Origin: Aquabacter spiritensis
GTDB taxonomy: Bacteria > Pseudomonadota > Alphaproteobacteria > Rhizobiales > Xanthobacteraceae
Assembly (NCBI RefSeq): GCF_004346185.1
Contig: NZ_SMAI01000019.1
Span: 1 to 64,000 of the forward strand
DNA: 64,000 bases
Reading direction: 5' to 3'
Shown here: positions 1-12,519 of the stretch, one piece after another
Layout of the letters: each line of letters begins with the position of its first letter
How positions within the stretch are numbered: position 1 is the first letter of the stretch
Made by a program: the position numbers and the translations under genes
The notes under the pieces: model-generated
What the model was told of the DNA's origin: nothing
The model's database searches: none
What the model saw: only the letters and a program-made list of their open reading frames with translations

Positions 1-46
1 AAATCGACCGACGCCATAGCCAAAAACCGACCGGCCCCAACCCAAA

Positions 47-77
47 CAAAAACCCCGCCGAAAAATCGACGGGGTTT
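47..77 (-). terminator. Terminator of the atpHAGDC operon
   Basis: Read on the minus strand, an AAACCCCG arm pairs with CGGGGTTT around a T-rich loop, with one extra G-T wobble extending the stem. It is followed by TTTTTGTTT. It lies about 60 bases past the atpC stop codon and has the form of an intrinsic terminator. Bases 1-46 beyond it hold nothing recognisable. Confidence 0.8.
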
Positions 78-136
78 GTCAGCGGTCTGAGGCCGGGCGA
101 TGGCCCGGCCTGTGACACCTTGGAAAGATCGTCCGG

Positions 137-559
137 TCAGTGCGTGGTGCCGCCGGTCGCGCCGTGGCCGAGCGCCTCGACCACCTGCTTGAGATCGCCG
201 AGCATCACCGTGGCCTTCTGGCGCGCCTCGTCGGTGCGGGCGTCGGCGAGGTCCTCCTCGGCGTCCTTGATCAGCTGGCGCAGCTGCGCCACGTCGATCT
301 CCTCGACCGGCGTCGCGCGCTCGGCGAGCACCGTGAGGCTGGTCGGGTTCGCCTCGGCGAAGCCGCCGCGCACGAACAGCCGCTTGGCGGCGCCCTCGCC
401 GCGGATCGTCAGGATGCCCGGACGCAGCATGGCGATGAACGGGGCGTGGCCCGCCCCGACCGAAAAGTCGCCTTCCGCACCGGGCACGTCGACCCAGGTG
501 ACGGCGCCCGAAAACACCAGCCGCTCCGGCGAGACGAGCTCAAAGGTGAAGGTGGCCAT
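137..559 (-). CDS. atpC: F1 ATP synthase subunit epsilon
   Basis: This 140-residue protein is the epsilon subunit of the F1 sector, which sits on the central stalk with gamma and modulates ATP hydrolysis at the cytoplasmic face of the membrane. The N-terminal beta-sandwich is recognisable (FELVSPERLVFSG, then GDFSVGAGHAPFIAMLRPG), followed by the helical C-terminus. The start is the ATG at 559, preceded by a GGAG about nine bases upstream; an earlier in-frame start at 592 would add 11 unconserved residues. It is the last gene of atpHAGDC and is separated from atpD by 129 bases that can form a stem-loop. Confidence 0.95.
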   Translation of the reverse strand: MATFTFELVSPERLVFSGAVTWVDVPGAEGDFSVGAGHAPFIAMLRPGILTIRGEGAAKRLFVRGGFAEANPTSLTVLAERATPVEEIDVAQLRQLIKDAEEDLADARTDEARQKATVMLGDLKQVVEALGHGATGGTTH

Positions 560-587
560 ATCCGTATCTCCGCTTCCCGCCTGAATT

Positions 588-622
588 CCCACCGGCGCCG
601 CCGTCGCCGGCGCGCGGGTGGG
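588..622 (-). other. Stem-loop between atpD and atpC
   Basis: CCCACC at 588-593 is complementary to GGTGGG at 617-622, and the GC-rich interior (CGGCG against CGCCG) can extend the stem. It lies in the atpD-atpC intercistronic gap. No T-run follows, so a role in mRNA processing or stability is more likely than termination; that role is inferred. Confidence 0.45.
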
Positions 623-688
623 ACCGCGTCACATTCGAAAAACACCGCGTCCGGCGGGATCCGCCGCGCCGAAGGGCGCGGCGCAGCC

Positions 689-2137
<1,449 letters not shown>

Positions 2138-2157
2138 TTATCCTCGTCCCGCGGCCG

Positions 2158-3027
2158 TCAGAGCGCTTCGGCGCCGGAGATGATTTCGATGAGTTCCTTC
2201 GTGATCATGGCCTGACGCGTCCGGTTATAGATCAGCGTCTGCTTCTTGATCATGTCGCCCGCATTGCGCGTGGCATTGTCCATGGCGCTCATCTGAGAGC
2301 CGTAGAAGGAGGCCTGGTTTTCGAGCAGGGCCCGGAACACCTGGACCGCGATGTTGCGCGGCAGCAGGTCGGCCAGGATCTCGCTCTCTTCCGGCTCGTA
2401 ATCGTAGGGCACCGCCTCGCCCGCCTTCGCCGCGAACACCGCGGGGATGACCTGCTGGGCGGTCGGGATCTGCGTCACCACATTCTTGAAGTGCGAATAG
2501 AACAGGGTGGCGACGTCGAACCCGCCTTTGTTGAACAGGGAGATGACCTTGTCCGCAATGTCGTGGGCATTGTCGTAGCCCAGCACCCGGACCGCGCGCA
2601 GATCGACGAACTCGACGATCTGCTTGGGGTATTGGCGGCGCAACTGGTCGTAGCCCTTACGGCCGACGCAGAAGAACTCGACCGTCTTGCCCTGCGCCAT
2701 CAGCGCGTTCGCCCGCTCGCGGACGAGCCGGACGATGGAGGTGTTGAAGGCGCCGCACAGGCCGCGCTCGGACGTGCACACGATCAGCAGATGCCGCGCA
2801 TCGCTGCCGGTGCCGGCGAGCAGGAGCGGGGTATCCGCGCTGGTCGTGATGCCGCCGGCCAGATTGCCGAGCACCGTCTCCATCCGCTCGGCAAAGGGGC
2901 GTGCCGCCTCCGCCGCGGTCTGGGCCCGACGCAGCTTCGCCGCGGCGACCATCTGCATCGCCTTGGTGATCTTCTGCGTCGCCTTCACCGAGGCGATGCG
3001 GTTTCTTAAGTCTTTCAGGCTCGGCAT
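2158..3027 (-). CDS. atpG: F1 ATP synthase subunit gamma
   Basis: The gamma subunit is the rotating central shaft of F1. At 289 residues it has the standard length. The N-terminal helix ([24 protein letters not shown]) and the C-terminal helix ([20 protein letters not shown]) that form the coiled-coil shaft are conserved, as is the [12 protein letters not shown] segment. It lies 51 bases after atpA and 32 before atpD, which fits a single transcript. Nothing unusual was seen. Confidence 0.97.
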   Translation of the reverse strand: MPSLKDLRNRIASVKATQKITKAMQMVAAAKLRRAQTAAEAARPFAERMETVLGNLAGGITTSADTPLLLAGTGSDARHLLIVCTSERGLCGAFNTSIVRLVRERANALMAQGKTVEFFCVGRKGYDQLRRQYPKQIVEFVDLRAVRVLGYDNAHDIADKVISLFNKGGFDVATLFYSHFKNVVTQIPTAQQVIPAVFAAKAGEAVPYDYEPEESEILADLLPRNIAVQVFRALLENQASFYGSQMSAMDNATRNAGDMIKKQTLIYNRTRQAMITKELIEIISGAEAL

Positions 3028-3078
3028 CGCACCCGTCCCTTCACATGGACCGCTTCAAGGCGCCTTCGGCGAACCGCC

Positions 3079-5436
<2,358 letters not shown>

Positions 5437-6162
5437 TCAGGCGATGCCGAGGAACTGTTGCAGCTCCAAAGTCTTGGGCGCGCCGAACACCTCTTCCGGC
5501 GGGCCGATCTCATGCACCCGGCCCTGGTGCATGAAGACGACGCGGTCACACACTTCGCGCGCGAACCGCATCTCGTGCGTCACCATCAGCAGCGTCATGC
5601 CTTCGGCCGCGAGCTTGCCCACCACTTGGAGGACCTCGTTGACCAGTTCGGGATCGAGCGCCGAAGTGATCTCGTCGCACAACAAAGCCAGAGGCTTCAT
5701 TGCGAGCGCGCGGGCAATGGCGACGCGCTGCTGCTGGCCGCCGGACAATTCGTCGGGATAGGCGTCGAACTTGTGGCCGAGCCCGACCTGCTCCAGGCGC
5801 GCCTGCGCCTCCGCCTGCGCTTCCTTGGCCGGCACCTTCTTCACCACCATCGGCGAAAGCATCACGTTGCGTCCGGCGGTGAGATGCGGAAACAGGTTGA
5901 AGCTTTGGAAGATCATGCCGACTTTGAGCCGCAGCGCGCGCAGATGAAGCTCGTCGGGCGCGAGTTGCGCGCCGGCGACGAGAATCGTTCCCTCGTCGAT
6001 CGTCTCCAGGCCGTTGATGCAGCGCAGCAGCGTGGACTTGCCCGAGCCGCTTTTTCCGATGATGGCGATCACCTCACCGGCAGCGACGTCGAGGTTGATT
6101 CCTTTCAACACTTCGTTGTCGCCGAAGCGCTTTCGCACCTCAGTGATTGCGATGAGCGACAT
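5437..6162 (-). CDS. Polar amino-acid ABC transporter, ATP-binding protein
   Basis: This 241-residue ATPase powers an importer of the polar amino-acid (GlnQ/HisP) family at the inner membrane. The Walker A GKSGSGKST is at about residues 36-44, the signature LSGGQQQR is central, and the Walker B reads LALLCDEITSALDP, where a Cys precedes the Asp. The GMIFQSFNLFPHLTA Q-loop region is typical of the family. It starts 23 bases inside the end of the preceding permease gene, so the genes are translationally coupled. The substrate cannot be read from the sequence. Confidence 0.93.
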   Translation of the reverse strand: MSLIAITEVRKRFGDNEVLKGINLDVAAGEVIAIIGKSGSGKSTLLRCINGLETIDEGTILVAGAQLAPDELHLRALRLKVGMIFQSFNLFPHLTAGRNVMLSPMVVKKVPAKEAQAEAQARLEQVGLGHKFDAYPDELSGGQQQRVAIARALAMKPLALLCDEITSALDPELVNEVLQVVGKLAAEGMTLLMVTHEMRFAREVCDRVVFMHQGRVHEIGPPEEVFGAPKTLELQQFLGIA

Positions 6163-6799
6163 TCAGCTTCCTTTCCAGAAGCTGGCTGCTCTTGGAGAGA
6201 GGCCAGCACAAGGCGAAATACATGAGGGCGGCGAAGCCGTAGACCACGAAGGGCTGGAAAGTGGCATTGGTGATCATGGTGGACGCCTTCGACAGCTCCA
6301 CGAATCCGATGATCGATGTGAGCGCGGTGGCCTTCACCACCTGAACCGAGAAGCCCACGGTCGGTGGCACGGCGATTCGCAGTGCCTGCGGCAGGACCAC
6401 GTAGCGCATCTGCTCGAAATAGCTCATGGCGAGGCTCGAGGACGCCTCCCACTGGCCGCGGGGAATCGCCTCCACGCACCCACGCCAGATTTCGGCGAGA
6501 AAGGCCGCGGTCCACAGCGTCAGCGCGAGGCCCGCCGCAAGCCAGGGCGGCACGTTGAAGCCGATGAGCGACAGGCCGAAGAAGAACAGGAAGAGCTGCA
6601 TCAGGAGCGGGGTGCCCTGGAACAGCTCGATATAAAGAATGGCCAAGCGGCGCGCGGCGACGCGCTTGGAGGTGCGCGCGAACAGCATGAGCAGGCCGAC
6701 CACCCCGCCGCCGATGAACGCCACCAGAGAGAGGATGACCGTCCATTGCGCCGCAAAAAGCAGGTTGCGCACGATGTCCCAGGTGGTGAACGGGCTCAT
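6140..6799 (-). CDS. Polar amino-acid ABC transporter, permease
   Basis: This 219-residue inner-membrane permease belongs to the HisM/GlnP family, with about five hydrophobic segments and the EAA loop (EASSSLAMSYFEQMRYVVLPQALR). The start is the ATG at 6799 (MSPFTTWDI), which overlaps the stop of the upstream permease by four bases. A longer upstream reading is open but lacks family similarity. It pairs with the second permease to form the channel. Confidence 0.92.
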   Translation of the reverse strand: MSPFTTWDIVRNLLFAAQWTVILSLVAFIGGGVVGLLMLFARTSKRVAARRLAILYIELFQGTPLLMQLFLFFFGLSLIGFNVPPWLAAGLALTLWTAAFLAEIWRGCVEAIPRGQWEASSSLAMSYFEQMRYVVLPQALRIAVPPTVGFSVQVVKATALTSIIGFVELSKASTMITNATFQPFVVYGFAALMYFALCWPLSKSSQLLERKLNVAHRNH

Positions 6800-7470
6800 C
6801 GCACGACCCTCCGGCGAGGAAAGATGATCGTCCCGAGGCTCCGCATGATCTGGCGCAGGATGAGTGCCAGAATCAGGTACAGCACTGTCGCCACGATATA
6901 GGCCTCGAACGCGCGGAAATTGCGCGATTGAATGAAATTCGCGGCGAACGTGATGTCCTCGACAGCGATCTGCGAGCACACCGCCGAGCCGAACATGACG
7001 ATGATGATCTGCGAGGACAAAGCCGGCCAGATCCTCTGAAGGGCCGGGACCAAGACCACGTTCCGGAAGATCTGAAGCCGGGTCATGGCAAGGCTGGCAC
7101 CCGCTTCGAACTGGCCGCGCGGCGTCGCCTCGATGCCGGCGCGAATGATCTCAGCGGCATAGGCCCCGAGATTGACCACCATGGCGAGGATCGCCGCCTG
7201 CATCTCGGTCAAGGAGACGCCGATGGAGGGCAGGCCGAAGAAGATGAAAAAAAGCTGGATCAGAAACGGCGTGTTTCGGATCACCTCCACATAGAGCGAC
7301 ACGATGGGTCGAAGCGCCTTCGGCCCATCGGTTCGCACCCATGCACACAGGATGCCGAGACCGACACCGAGCACGCCGCCGACCAGCGTCAGCTCGGACG
7401 TGACGGCGACGCCTTTGGCGAAGATGGGCGCGTATTCCGCCAAAGCTCCGAAATCGAGGCTGTACGCCAT
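6796..7470 (-). CDS. Polar amino-acid ABC transporter, permease
   Basis: This 224-residue permease of the same family carries the loop EAGASLAMTRLQIFRNVVLVPAL and the typical RNTPFLIQLFFIFFGLP segment. It starts at the ATG at 7470, 78 bases after the binding-protein gene, and ends overlapping the next permease by four bases. The two permeases are diverged paralogues, the usual heterodimer arrangement. Confidence 0.92.
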   Translation of the reverse strand: MAYSLDFGALAEYAPIFAKGVAVTSELTLVGGVLGVGLGILCAWVRTDGPKALRPIVSLYVEVIRNTPFLIQLFFIFFGLPSIGVSLTEMQAAILAMVVNLGAYAAEIIRAGIEATPRGQFEAGASLAMTRLQIFRNVVLVPALQRIWPALSSQIIIVMFGSAVCSQIAVEDITFAANFIQSRNFRAFEAYIVATVLYLILALILRQIMRSLGTIIFPRRRVVR

Positions 7471-7548
7471 GTCTGCTCCGCATCCCTCCCAGCGCGACCA
7501 TCGGCACGACCATGCCCATCCCCGCAGGTGGGAGCGGGCAGCGATACG

Positions 7549-8337
7549 TCACATGTCGGCGGGCAGCGGGGCGCCGAGCCATTTCTGGGCAATGGCGTTC
7601 AGCGCGCCGTCCGTCTTGGCCGCCGCGAGGATCGAGTCAACCTTCGCCAGCAGCTTCGGCTCGTCTTTGTTCAACCCTACGAAGCAGGGAGAGTTCTTGA
7701 TCAGGAACTTCACCTCCGGCTTCTTCGGCGGGTTGCGCGCAAGGATGGCCGCAGCGACCACATTGCCGGTGGCGATGGCCTTCACCTGACCGGACAGAAA
7801 GGCGGATATTGTGGAGTTGTTGTCCTCGTAGCGCTTGATCTCGGTGGAAGGCGGGGCGACCTTGGCAAGCTCAAGGTCCTCCACCGAACCGCGGGTCACA
7901 CCGACCGTCATGCCGGCAAGGTCCTCCGCCTTCGATACCTTCAGGTCCGCCGGCCCGAACACGCCATTGAAGAACGGCGCATAGGCCACCGAGAAATCGA
8001 TCACCTTCTCGCGTTCCGCATTCTTGCCCAGCGAGGAAATGACCAGATCCACCTTCTTGGTCTGGAGATAGGGGATGCGATTGGCCGACGAGACCGGCAC
8101 AAGTTCCGCCTTCACGCCGAGCTTGGCGGCGATGAGGTTCGCGACGTCGATATCGTAGCCGATCGGCTTGAGATCCGGCCCAACCGAGCCGAAGGGTGGG
8201 AAATCCTGCGGCACCGCGATCTTGATGACGCCCGCCTTCATGATGTCGTCCAGGCCGTCGGCGCGTGCGCTGAGCGGGATGACGCCAAGCGCAACAGCGG
8301 TGCAGGCGGCGATGATCGAGCGGCGAGAGAACGACAT
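7549..8337 (-). CDS. Polar amino-acid ABC transporter, periplasmic binding protein
   Basis: This 262-residue family 3 solute-binding protein delivers the substrate to the two permeases downstream. An N-terminal signal (MSFSRRSIIAACTAVALG, cleavage after SARA) is followed by the lobe-1 segment IKIAVPQDFPPFG and the family segment VDLVISSLGKNAEREKVIDFS. The two Arg near its N-terminus may allow Tat export, though Sec is equally possible. The start is the ATG at 8337, with AGGAGAG about eight bases upstream; an upstream in-frame start lacks a ribosome site. Confidence 0.92.
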   Translation of the reverse strand: MSFSRRSIIAACTAVALGVIPLSARADGLDDIMKAGVIKIAVPQDFPPFGSVGPDLKPIGYDIDVANLIAAKLGVKAELVPVSSANRIPYLQTKKVDLVISSLGKNAEREKVIDFSVAYAPFFNGVFGPADLKVSKAEDLAGMTVGVTRGSVEDLELAKVAPPSTEIKRYEDNNSTISAFLSGQVKAIATGNVVAAAILARNPPKKPEVKFLIKNSPCFVGLNKDEPKLLAKVDSILAAAKTDGALNAIAQKWLGAPLPADM

Positions 8338-8682
8338 GAAGGACTCTCCTGAGGCGGGATTTTCCCGCAGGATCAGCAAGAGACATGCCATGGCGCGCAA
8401 CGCACCGCTGCGCGCGCGCCGCAAGCCGCACTGAGCGTTTGCAGCTCACGCGCGCAAAACCCTGCTCAAGAATGAAGCAGAAGACGTCCCGGTAAAGACC
8501 GCGCGCGGCCGCCGCGGATTCACCCCCGCATGATCCTCCCACCGCCGGCACCCGGAGCTGAGGGACGCCGCCAGGGACATGCCCGGCCGGCGGGGATCTT
8601 AAAACAAAGGCCCCGCCGGGGGGTGAACCCGGCGGGGCCTTATCGAAGGATGGCGCCCCCTAGGCAGGGCGCGGCGGACGCC
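8338..8682. other. Intergenic region between ABC operon and ctpA
   Basis: These 345 bases hold no gene that can be supported. They contain the leader of the binding-protein gene, with a small hairpin at 8354-8368 (GCGGGA, three-base loop, TCCCGC) just ahead of the ribosome site, and the ctpA terminator near 8641. The ABC promoter should lie here, but no convincing consensus was seen. Confidence 0.5.
8601..8641 (-). terminator. Terminator of the ctpA transcript
   Basis: A 14-base perfect stem (AAGGCCCCGCCGGG at 8607-8620 against CCCGGCGGGGCCTT at 8628-8641) is followed on the minus strand by TTGTTTT. It lies 41 bases after the ctpA stop. The strength and form mark it as an intrinsic terminator. 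Confidence 0.9.
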
Positions 8683-10032
8683 TCAATTGGCGACGCTGGT
8701 CTTGCTCGGGTTCGGCGGGAACGCCGCATTCTTCTGCGTGCCCTCCAGGAGTTCGACCGCCATCTTCAGCTGGGTGTCGTCCTTCGGATCTGCCGGGACG
8801 TAGGACGGCGATCCGGCCTGTTCGTCCTCGCCATTCTTCAGATGGCCGCGCAACGAAGCTTCGCCGCGCGTCGTGTCGCCGCCGGCCGCCGCGATCTTGG
8901 CTTTCTGCTCCTCCGGCAGATCCTGGATCAGGACGATGTCCGGCTCGATTCCCTTGGCCTGGATGGAGCGGCCCGACGGCGTGTAATAGCGCGCCGTGGT
9001 CAGCCGCAGCGCGCCGTTGCCGCCGAGCGGGATGATGGTCTGCACCGATCCCTTGCCGAACGAGCGCGAACCGAGGACGGTCGCGCGCTTGTGGTCCTGG
9101 AGTGCGCCGGCGACGATCTCGGACGCCGAGGCGGAGCCGCCATTGGTCAGGATGATGATCGGCCGGCCCTTCGTCAGATCGCCGCCGCGGGCGTTGAAGC
9201 GCTGGGTCTCGTCCGAATTCCGGCCGCGCGTCGAGACGATCTCGCCGCGCTCGAGGAAGGCGTCGGACACCGCGATCGCCTGATCGAGCAGACCGCCGGG
9301 ATTGTTGCGCAGGTCGATGATGTAGCCCTTGACCTTGTCGGGTCCGATCTGCGCCGTGACGTCCTCGATCGCTTTCTTCAGATTGTCGTAGGTCTGCTCG
9401 TTGAACGAGGTGATGCGGACATAGCCGATATCGCCATTCTCGATCCGCGAGCGCACCGCCCGGATCCGGATGGTGTCGCGCACCACCTTGATCTCGACCG
9501 GCTTGTCGGCGCCCTTGCGGACAATGGTCAGAGTGATCGGCGTGTTGACCCCGCCGCGCATCTTCTCGACCGCCTGGTTGAGCGTCATCCCCTGCACCTG
9601 CTCGCCGTCGAGCTTGGTGATGACGTCGCCGGCCAAGACGCCCGCTTTCGCAGCGGGGGTGTCGTCGATGGGGGCGATGACCTTGACCAGGCCATCTTCC
9701 ATCGTCACCTCGATGCCGAGGCCGCCGAACTCGCCGCGAGTCTGCACCTGCATGTCGCGGAAGCTCTTCGCGTCCATGTAGGAGGAATGCGGGTCGAGGC
9801 CGGCGAGCATGCCGTTGATCGCCGATTCCACCAGCTTGGCGTCATCGGGCTTCTCGACATAGTCCGAGCGCACCCGCTCGAACACGTCTCCGAACAGGTT
9901 GAGCTGCCGGTAGGTGTCGGACGAGGCCGCCTCGGCCGCCATGCTTGAAACGAAGTTTGGCTGGGTCACGAGCACGGTCGCCAGGGCACCGGCGGCGACG
10001 CCAAAAGCAAAGAGAGACGTACGACGCATCAT
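8683..10032 (-). CDS. ctpA: C-terminal processing protease, S41 family
   Basis: This 449-residue periplasmic serine protease of the CtpA/Prc family trims envelope proteins. An N-terminal signal-anchor (LFAFGVAAGALATVLVT) is followed by a PDZ domain (FGGLGIEVTMEDGLVKV to LAGDVITKLDGEQV) and the S41 core with catalytic Ser in GGSASASEIVAGAL and Lys in GSRSFGKGSVQ. The C-terminal tail is Ala/Gly-rich and less conserved. The start ATG at 10032 overlaps the stop of the EnvC-like gene by four bases. This coupling to an EnvC-type activator is common in alphaproteobacteria and suggests a joint role in peptidoglycan remodelling. Confidence 0.93.
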   Translation of the reverse strand: MMRRTSLFAFGVAAGALATVLVTQPNFVSSMAAEAASSDTYRQLNLFGDVFERVRSDYVEKPDDAKLVESAINGMLAGLDPHSSYMDAKSFRDMQVQTRGEFGGLGIEVTMEDGLVKVIAPIDDTPAAKAGVLAGDVITKLDGEQVQGMTLNQAVEKMRGGVNTPITLTIVRKGADKPVEIKVVRDTIRIRAVRSRIENGDIGYVRITSFNEQTYDNLKKAIEDVTAQIGPDKVKGYIIDLRNNPGGLLDQAIAVSDAFLERGEIVSTRGRNSDETQRFNARGGDLTKGRPIIILTNGGSASASEIVAGALQDHKRATVLGSRSFGKGSVQTIIPLGGNGALRLTTARYYTPSGRSIQAKGIEPDIVLIQDLPEEQKAKIAAAGGDTTRGEASLRGHLKNGEDEQAGSPSYVPADPKDDTQLKMAVELLEGTQKNAAFPPNPSKTSVAN

Positions 10033-11375
10033 CCGCGCACCTTCTGACTGTCCGTTGCCGCCCACCAGGGAGCGGGATCGATCGAAATTCCGTCTTTTCG
10101 GAATTCCACATACAATTGAGGCTGTCCCGAGGCCGCATTTGCGCCGCGCGAGCCGCCGCCCATCACCGCCACCGGCTCCCCCGCCAGAACGAATTGGCCG
10201 AGCTCCACGGTGATGCGATCCATCCCTGCCATCAGGACATGGTACCCGCCGCCGCCATTGATGATCAAGAGTTGCCCGTAACTTCGGAACGGTCCGGCAT
10301 AAACCACCCAGCCATCGCAAGGGGCCGCGACCTGGGCGCCCACCCGGGTCGCCAAAGTGAGCCCCTTCTCGCTGCCTCCGAACCCGTCCGGCGCGCCGAA
10401 ATCGCGCAGCCGCACGCCGGCAACCGGCAATGGCAGCAAGCCCTTGGCCTCGACGAAGGGCATTGCCGGCGCGAGCCGCGCCGGGTTCGGCAAGGCGGCG
10501 AGATCGGTCCGCACCGCGGGCGTGCCCTCTGCCGGCGCGGGCGCTTCCGCCCGGGCGGCATCGGCCGCGCGGGCCGCCGGCGCCACTTCGGTTTCGAGCC
10601 GGGTCACGAGATCGTGCACATCGCCCGTGCTCTTCGCCAGCGCCTCGGCCTGCGCCCTCTCGCCGGTCTGGACGGGATTCGCCTCCGCCTGCCGGCGCTG
10701 GCGCTCGGCGACCAAAGCAGAGATTCGCGCGCGGTCCTCGTCCAAGGCGCGCCGCAGGGCTTCGAGACGATCGCGGGCGGTCGAAAGCTCGCTGCGCACG
10801 CGTGCGAGTTCCGAGAGATCGGCCGCCAGCGTCTCGGCCTCGACCCGCATTTCCGGCAGGATCGCCCCGAGCAGGATCGCGGAGCGCACCGCATCGAGCG
10901 CATCGTCCGGCCGCATCAAAAGCGGCGGCGGCGGATTTCGGCCGAGCCGCACCAGCGCGCCCAGCACTTCCTCCAGCAAGGCGCGGCGCTTCACCAGCGA
11001 GGCCCGGATGCCCGCGCCGACGCGGTCGAGTTCCGCCATCCGCGCTTCGACCTCGATCAATTGCTGTTCCACCTCGCGGATCCGGCCGGTCGTGTCGACC
11101 AGCATCCGGGCGAGCTTGCCGCGATCGCCGGACGCCGCCTCCAATTCGCCGCGCACCTGGGCCTGAAGGGCTTCGTTGCGCTGGACATCGCCTCGGAGCG
11201 CCTGCGTGTCGATCTGCGGCAGGGGCCGCGCCGCGCCTGGGACGGCCGGGCGCGGCGGGGGCACCGGCACGTTCGGCTGTTGCGCGCGGCTGCCGGAGAC
11301 GCAGACGGACATCCCCGCGCCGAGCGCGAAGAGGAGCGCCAAGGCGCGGAAGGGCGGGCCGATGCGAAAGGTCAT
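10029..11375 (-). CDS. EnvC-like murein hydrolase activator (degenerate M23)
   Basis: This 448-residue exported protein has a signal peptide (about residues 1-31), a long Ala/Arg/Glu-rich coiled-coil region (about 40-260) and a C-terminal LytM/M23-like domain (about 320-440). The M23 domain lacks the metal ligands: the HxxxD position reads GLTLATRV and the final HxH position reads LYVEF, leaving only one His in GGYHVLM. It should therefore activate amidases rather than cut peptidoglycan itself, as established for EnvC. It is followed directly by ctpA. Confidence 0.88.
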   Translation of the reverse strand: MTFRIGPPFRALALLFALGAGMSVCVSGSRAQQPNVPVPPPRPAVPGAARPLPQIDTQALRGDVQRNEALQAQVRGELEAASGDRGKLARMLVDTTGRIREVEQQLIEVEARMAELDRVGAGIRASLVKRRALLEEVLGALVRLGRNPPPPLLMRPDDALDAVRSAILLGAILPEMRVEAETLAADLSELARVRSELSTARDRLEALRRALDEDRARISALVAERQRRQAEANPVQTGERAQAEALAKSTGDVHDLVTRLETEVAPAARAADAARAEAPAPAEGTPAVRTDLAALPNPARLAPAMPFVEAKGLLPLPVAGVRLRDFGAPDGFGGSEKGLTLATRVGAQVAAPCDGWVVYAGPFRSYGQLLIINGGGGYHVLMAGMDRITVELGQFVLAGEPVAVMGGGSRGANAASGQPQLYVEFRKDGISIDPAPWWAATDSQKVRG

Positions 11376-11476
11376 GAACGCAAGCTTAAGGCCGCAGGGT
11401 TGCGCAGCGGTAAAGCATGCGGGGAGCCGGGCGGCGAAGTCAAAGCCTGGCCGCGCGGCACAGCCGGCGGGAGAGT

Positions 11477-11959
11477 TCAGGCGCGATGATAGGGATGGCC
11501 GGACAGGATCGTGGTGGCGCGATAGAGCTGCTCGGCCAGCAGGATTCGCACGATCTGATGCGGGAACGTGGCGGCACCGTAAGACAGCGCGAGTCCGGCG
11601 CGGCGCCTGACCGCGTCCGAGAGGCCGTCCGCCCCGCCGATCACGAAGACGACCGCGCTCCGCCCCGAATCGCGGGCGCCGGCGAGCCAGGCGGAAAAGT
11701 CTTCGCTGCTGAGCGGACGGGCGCGCGGGTCGAGACTAACGATCTCGGCTCCGGCGGGAATCGCCGCGAGCAAGGCCGCCCCCTCTTCCTGCATCCGGTC
11801 TTCGGCGCGACGCGCTGCCGATTCCGCAATTTCGACGGTGTCGAAGCCGCTGAAAGACAGCCCGCGGCCGGTTCCGCGGGCGCGTTCGACATAGCGCGCC
11901 ACCAGGTCGCGTTCGGCCCCTGCCTTCAGGCGGCCGACACAGGCGATGAGAATGCGCAC
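11477..11959 (-). CDS. rlmH: 23S rRNA pseudouridine-1915 N3-methyltransferase
   Basis: RlmH is a small SPOUT methyltransferase that methylates pseudouridine 1915 in helix 69 of 23S rRNA. The protein has 160 residues, with the SAM-binding knot motif [13 protein letters not shown] and the diagnostic C-terminus [15 protein letters not shown]...GHPYHR. The start is GTG at 11959 with GAGAGG upstream. It lies 39 bases after rsfS, in the common rsfS-rlmH pair. Confidence 0.95.
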   Translation of the reverse strand: MRILIACVGRLKAGAERDLVARYVERARGTGRGLSFSGFDTVEIAESAARRAEDRMQEEGAALLAAIPAGAEIVSLDPRARPLSSEDFSAWLAGARDSGRSAVVFVIGGADGLSDAVRRRAGLALSYGAATFPHQIVRILLAEQLYRATTILSGHPYHRA

Positions 11960-11998
11960 GGCTCGCCCTCTCGGATCACAAGGGCGGGTAAAGGGCGA

Positions 11999-12367
11999 TC
12001 AGGCGCGGGCGCTGCCCGACCACATCTTCTCGATATTGTAGAAGCTGCGCACTTCGGGCTGGAAGACGTGGACGATGATATCGCCCGCATCGATCAGCAC
12101 CCAGTCGCAGGCGGGCTGGCCTTCGACGCGCACGCGCGGAACTCCGGCCGCCTTGAGCGCCTCGATGAGGTGCTCGGCGATCGCGCCGACGTGCCGCTGG
12201 GAGCGGCCGGAGGCGATCACCATATGGTCGGCGATGGAGGTCTTCCCGCGCAGATCGATGGGGACGATGTCTTCCGACTTGTCGTCGTCCAGGCGTGCGA
12301 GAACCAGGGCGAGGATCTCCTCGGCGTCAGGTTGCGCTTGGGAGACCGGTGCGGGCGCCATAGGCAT
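11999..12367 (-). CDS. rsfS: Ribosomal silencing factor
   Basis: RsfS binds ribosomal protein uL14 and blocks joining of the subunits under nutrient limitation. About 122 residues match the family core (ALVLARLDDDKSEDIVPIDLRGKTSIADHMVIASGRS, then DWVLIDAGDIIVHVF). The start is uncertain: ATG at 12367 is chosen, but TTG at 12379 and ATG at 12361 are possible and none has a good ribosome site. The 140-base gap to nadD has a possible promoter on the minus strand (TTGATA near 12500). Confidence 0.92.
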   Translation of the reverse strand: MPMAPAPVSQAQPDAEEILALVLARLDDDKSEDIVPIDLRGKTSIADHMVIASGRSQRHVGAIAEHLIEALKAAGVPRVRVEGQPACDWVLIDAGDIIVHVFQPEVRSFYNIEKMWSGSARA

Positions 12368-12519
12368 GGCGGCCGCCAAGGAGGCCGATGTGGACAGGGG
12401 TCCGGATCCTCTCGCTCATTGCAGCGGCCGGGTGAACCGCAAGCGCATCACCCTGTTAACCGCGCCTTTAGAATGGGGGCAAACCGGGAAAATATCAAGG
12501 CTCGACCCGCTCCGGCCGA

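Noticed and set aside
8354-8368. Hairpin before the amino-acid binding protein as a regulatory leader
   Set aside because: Six-base stem with a three-base loop is too small to claim regulation; mentioned only in the gap entry.
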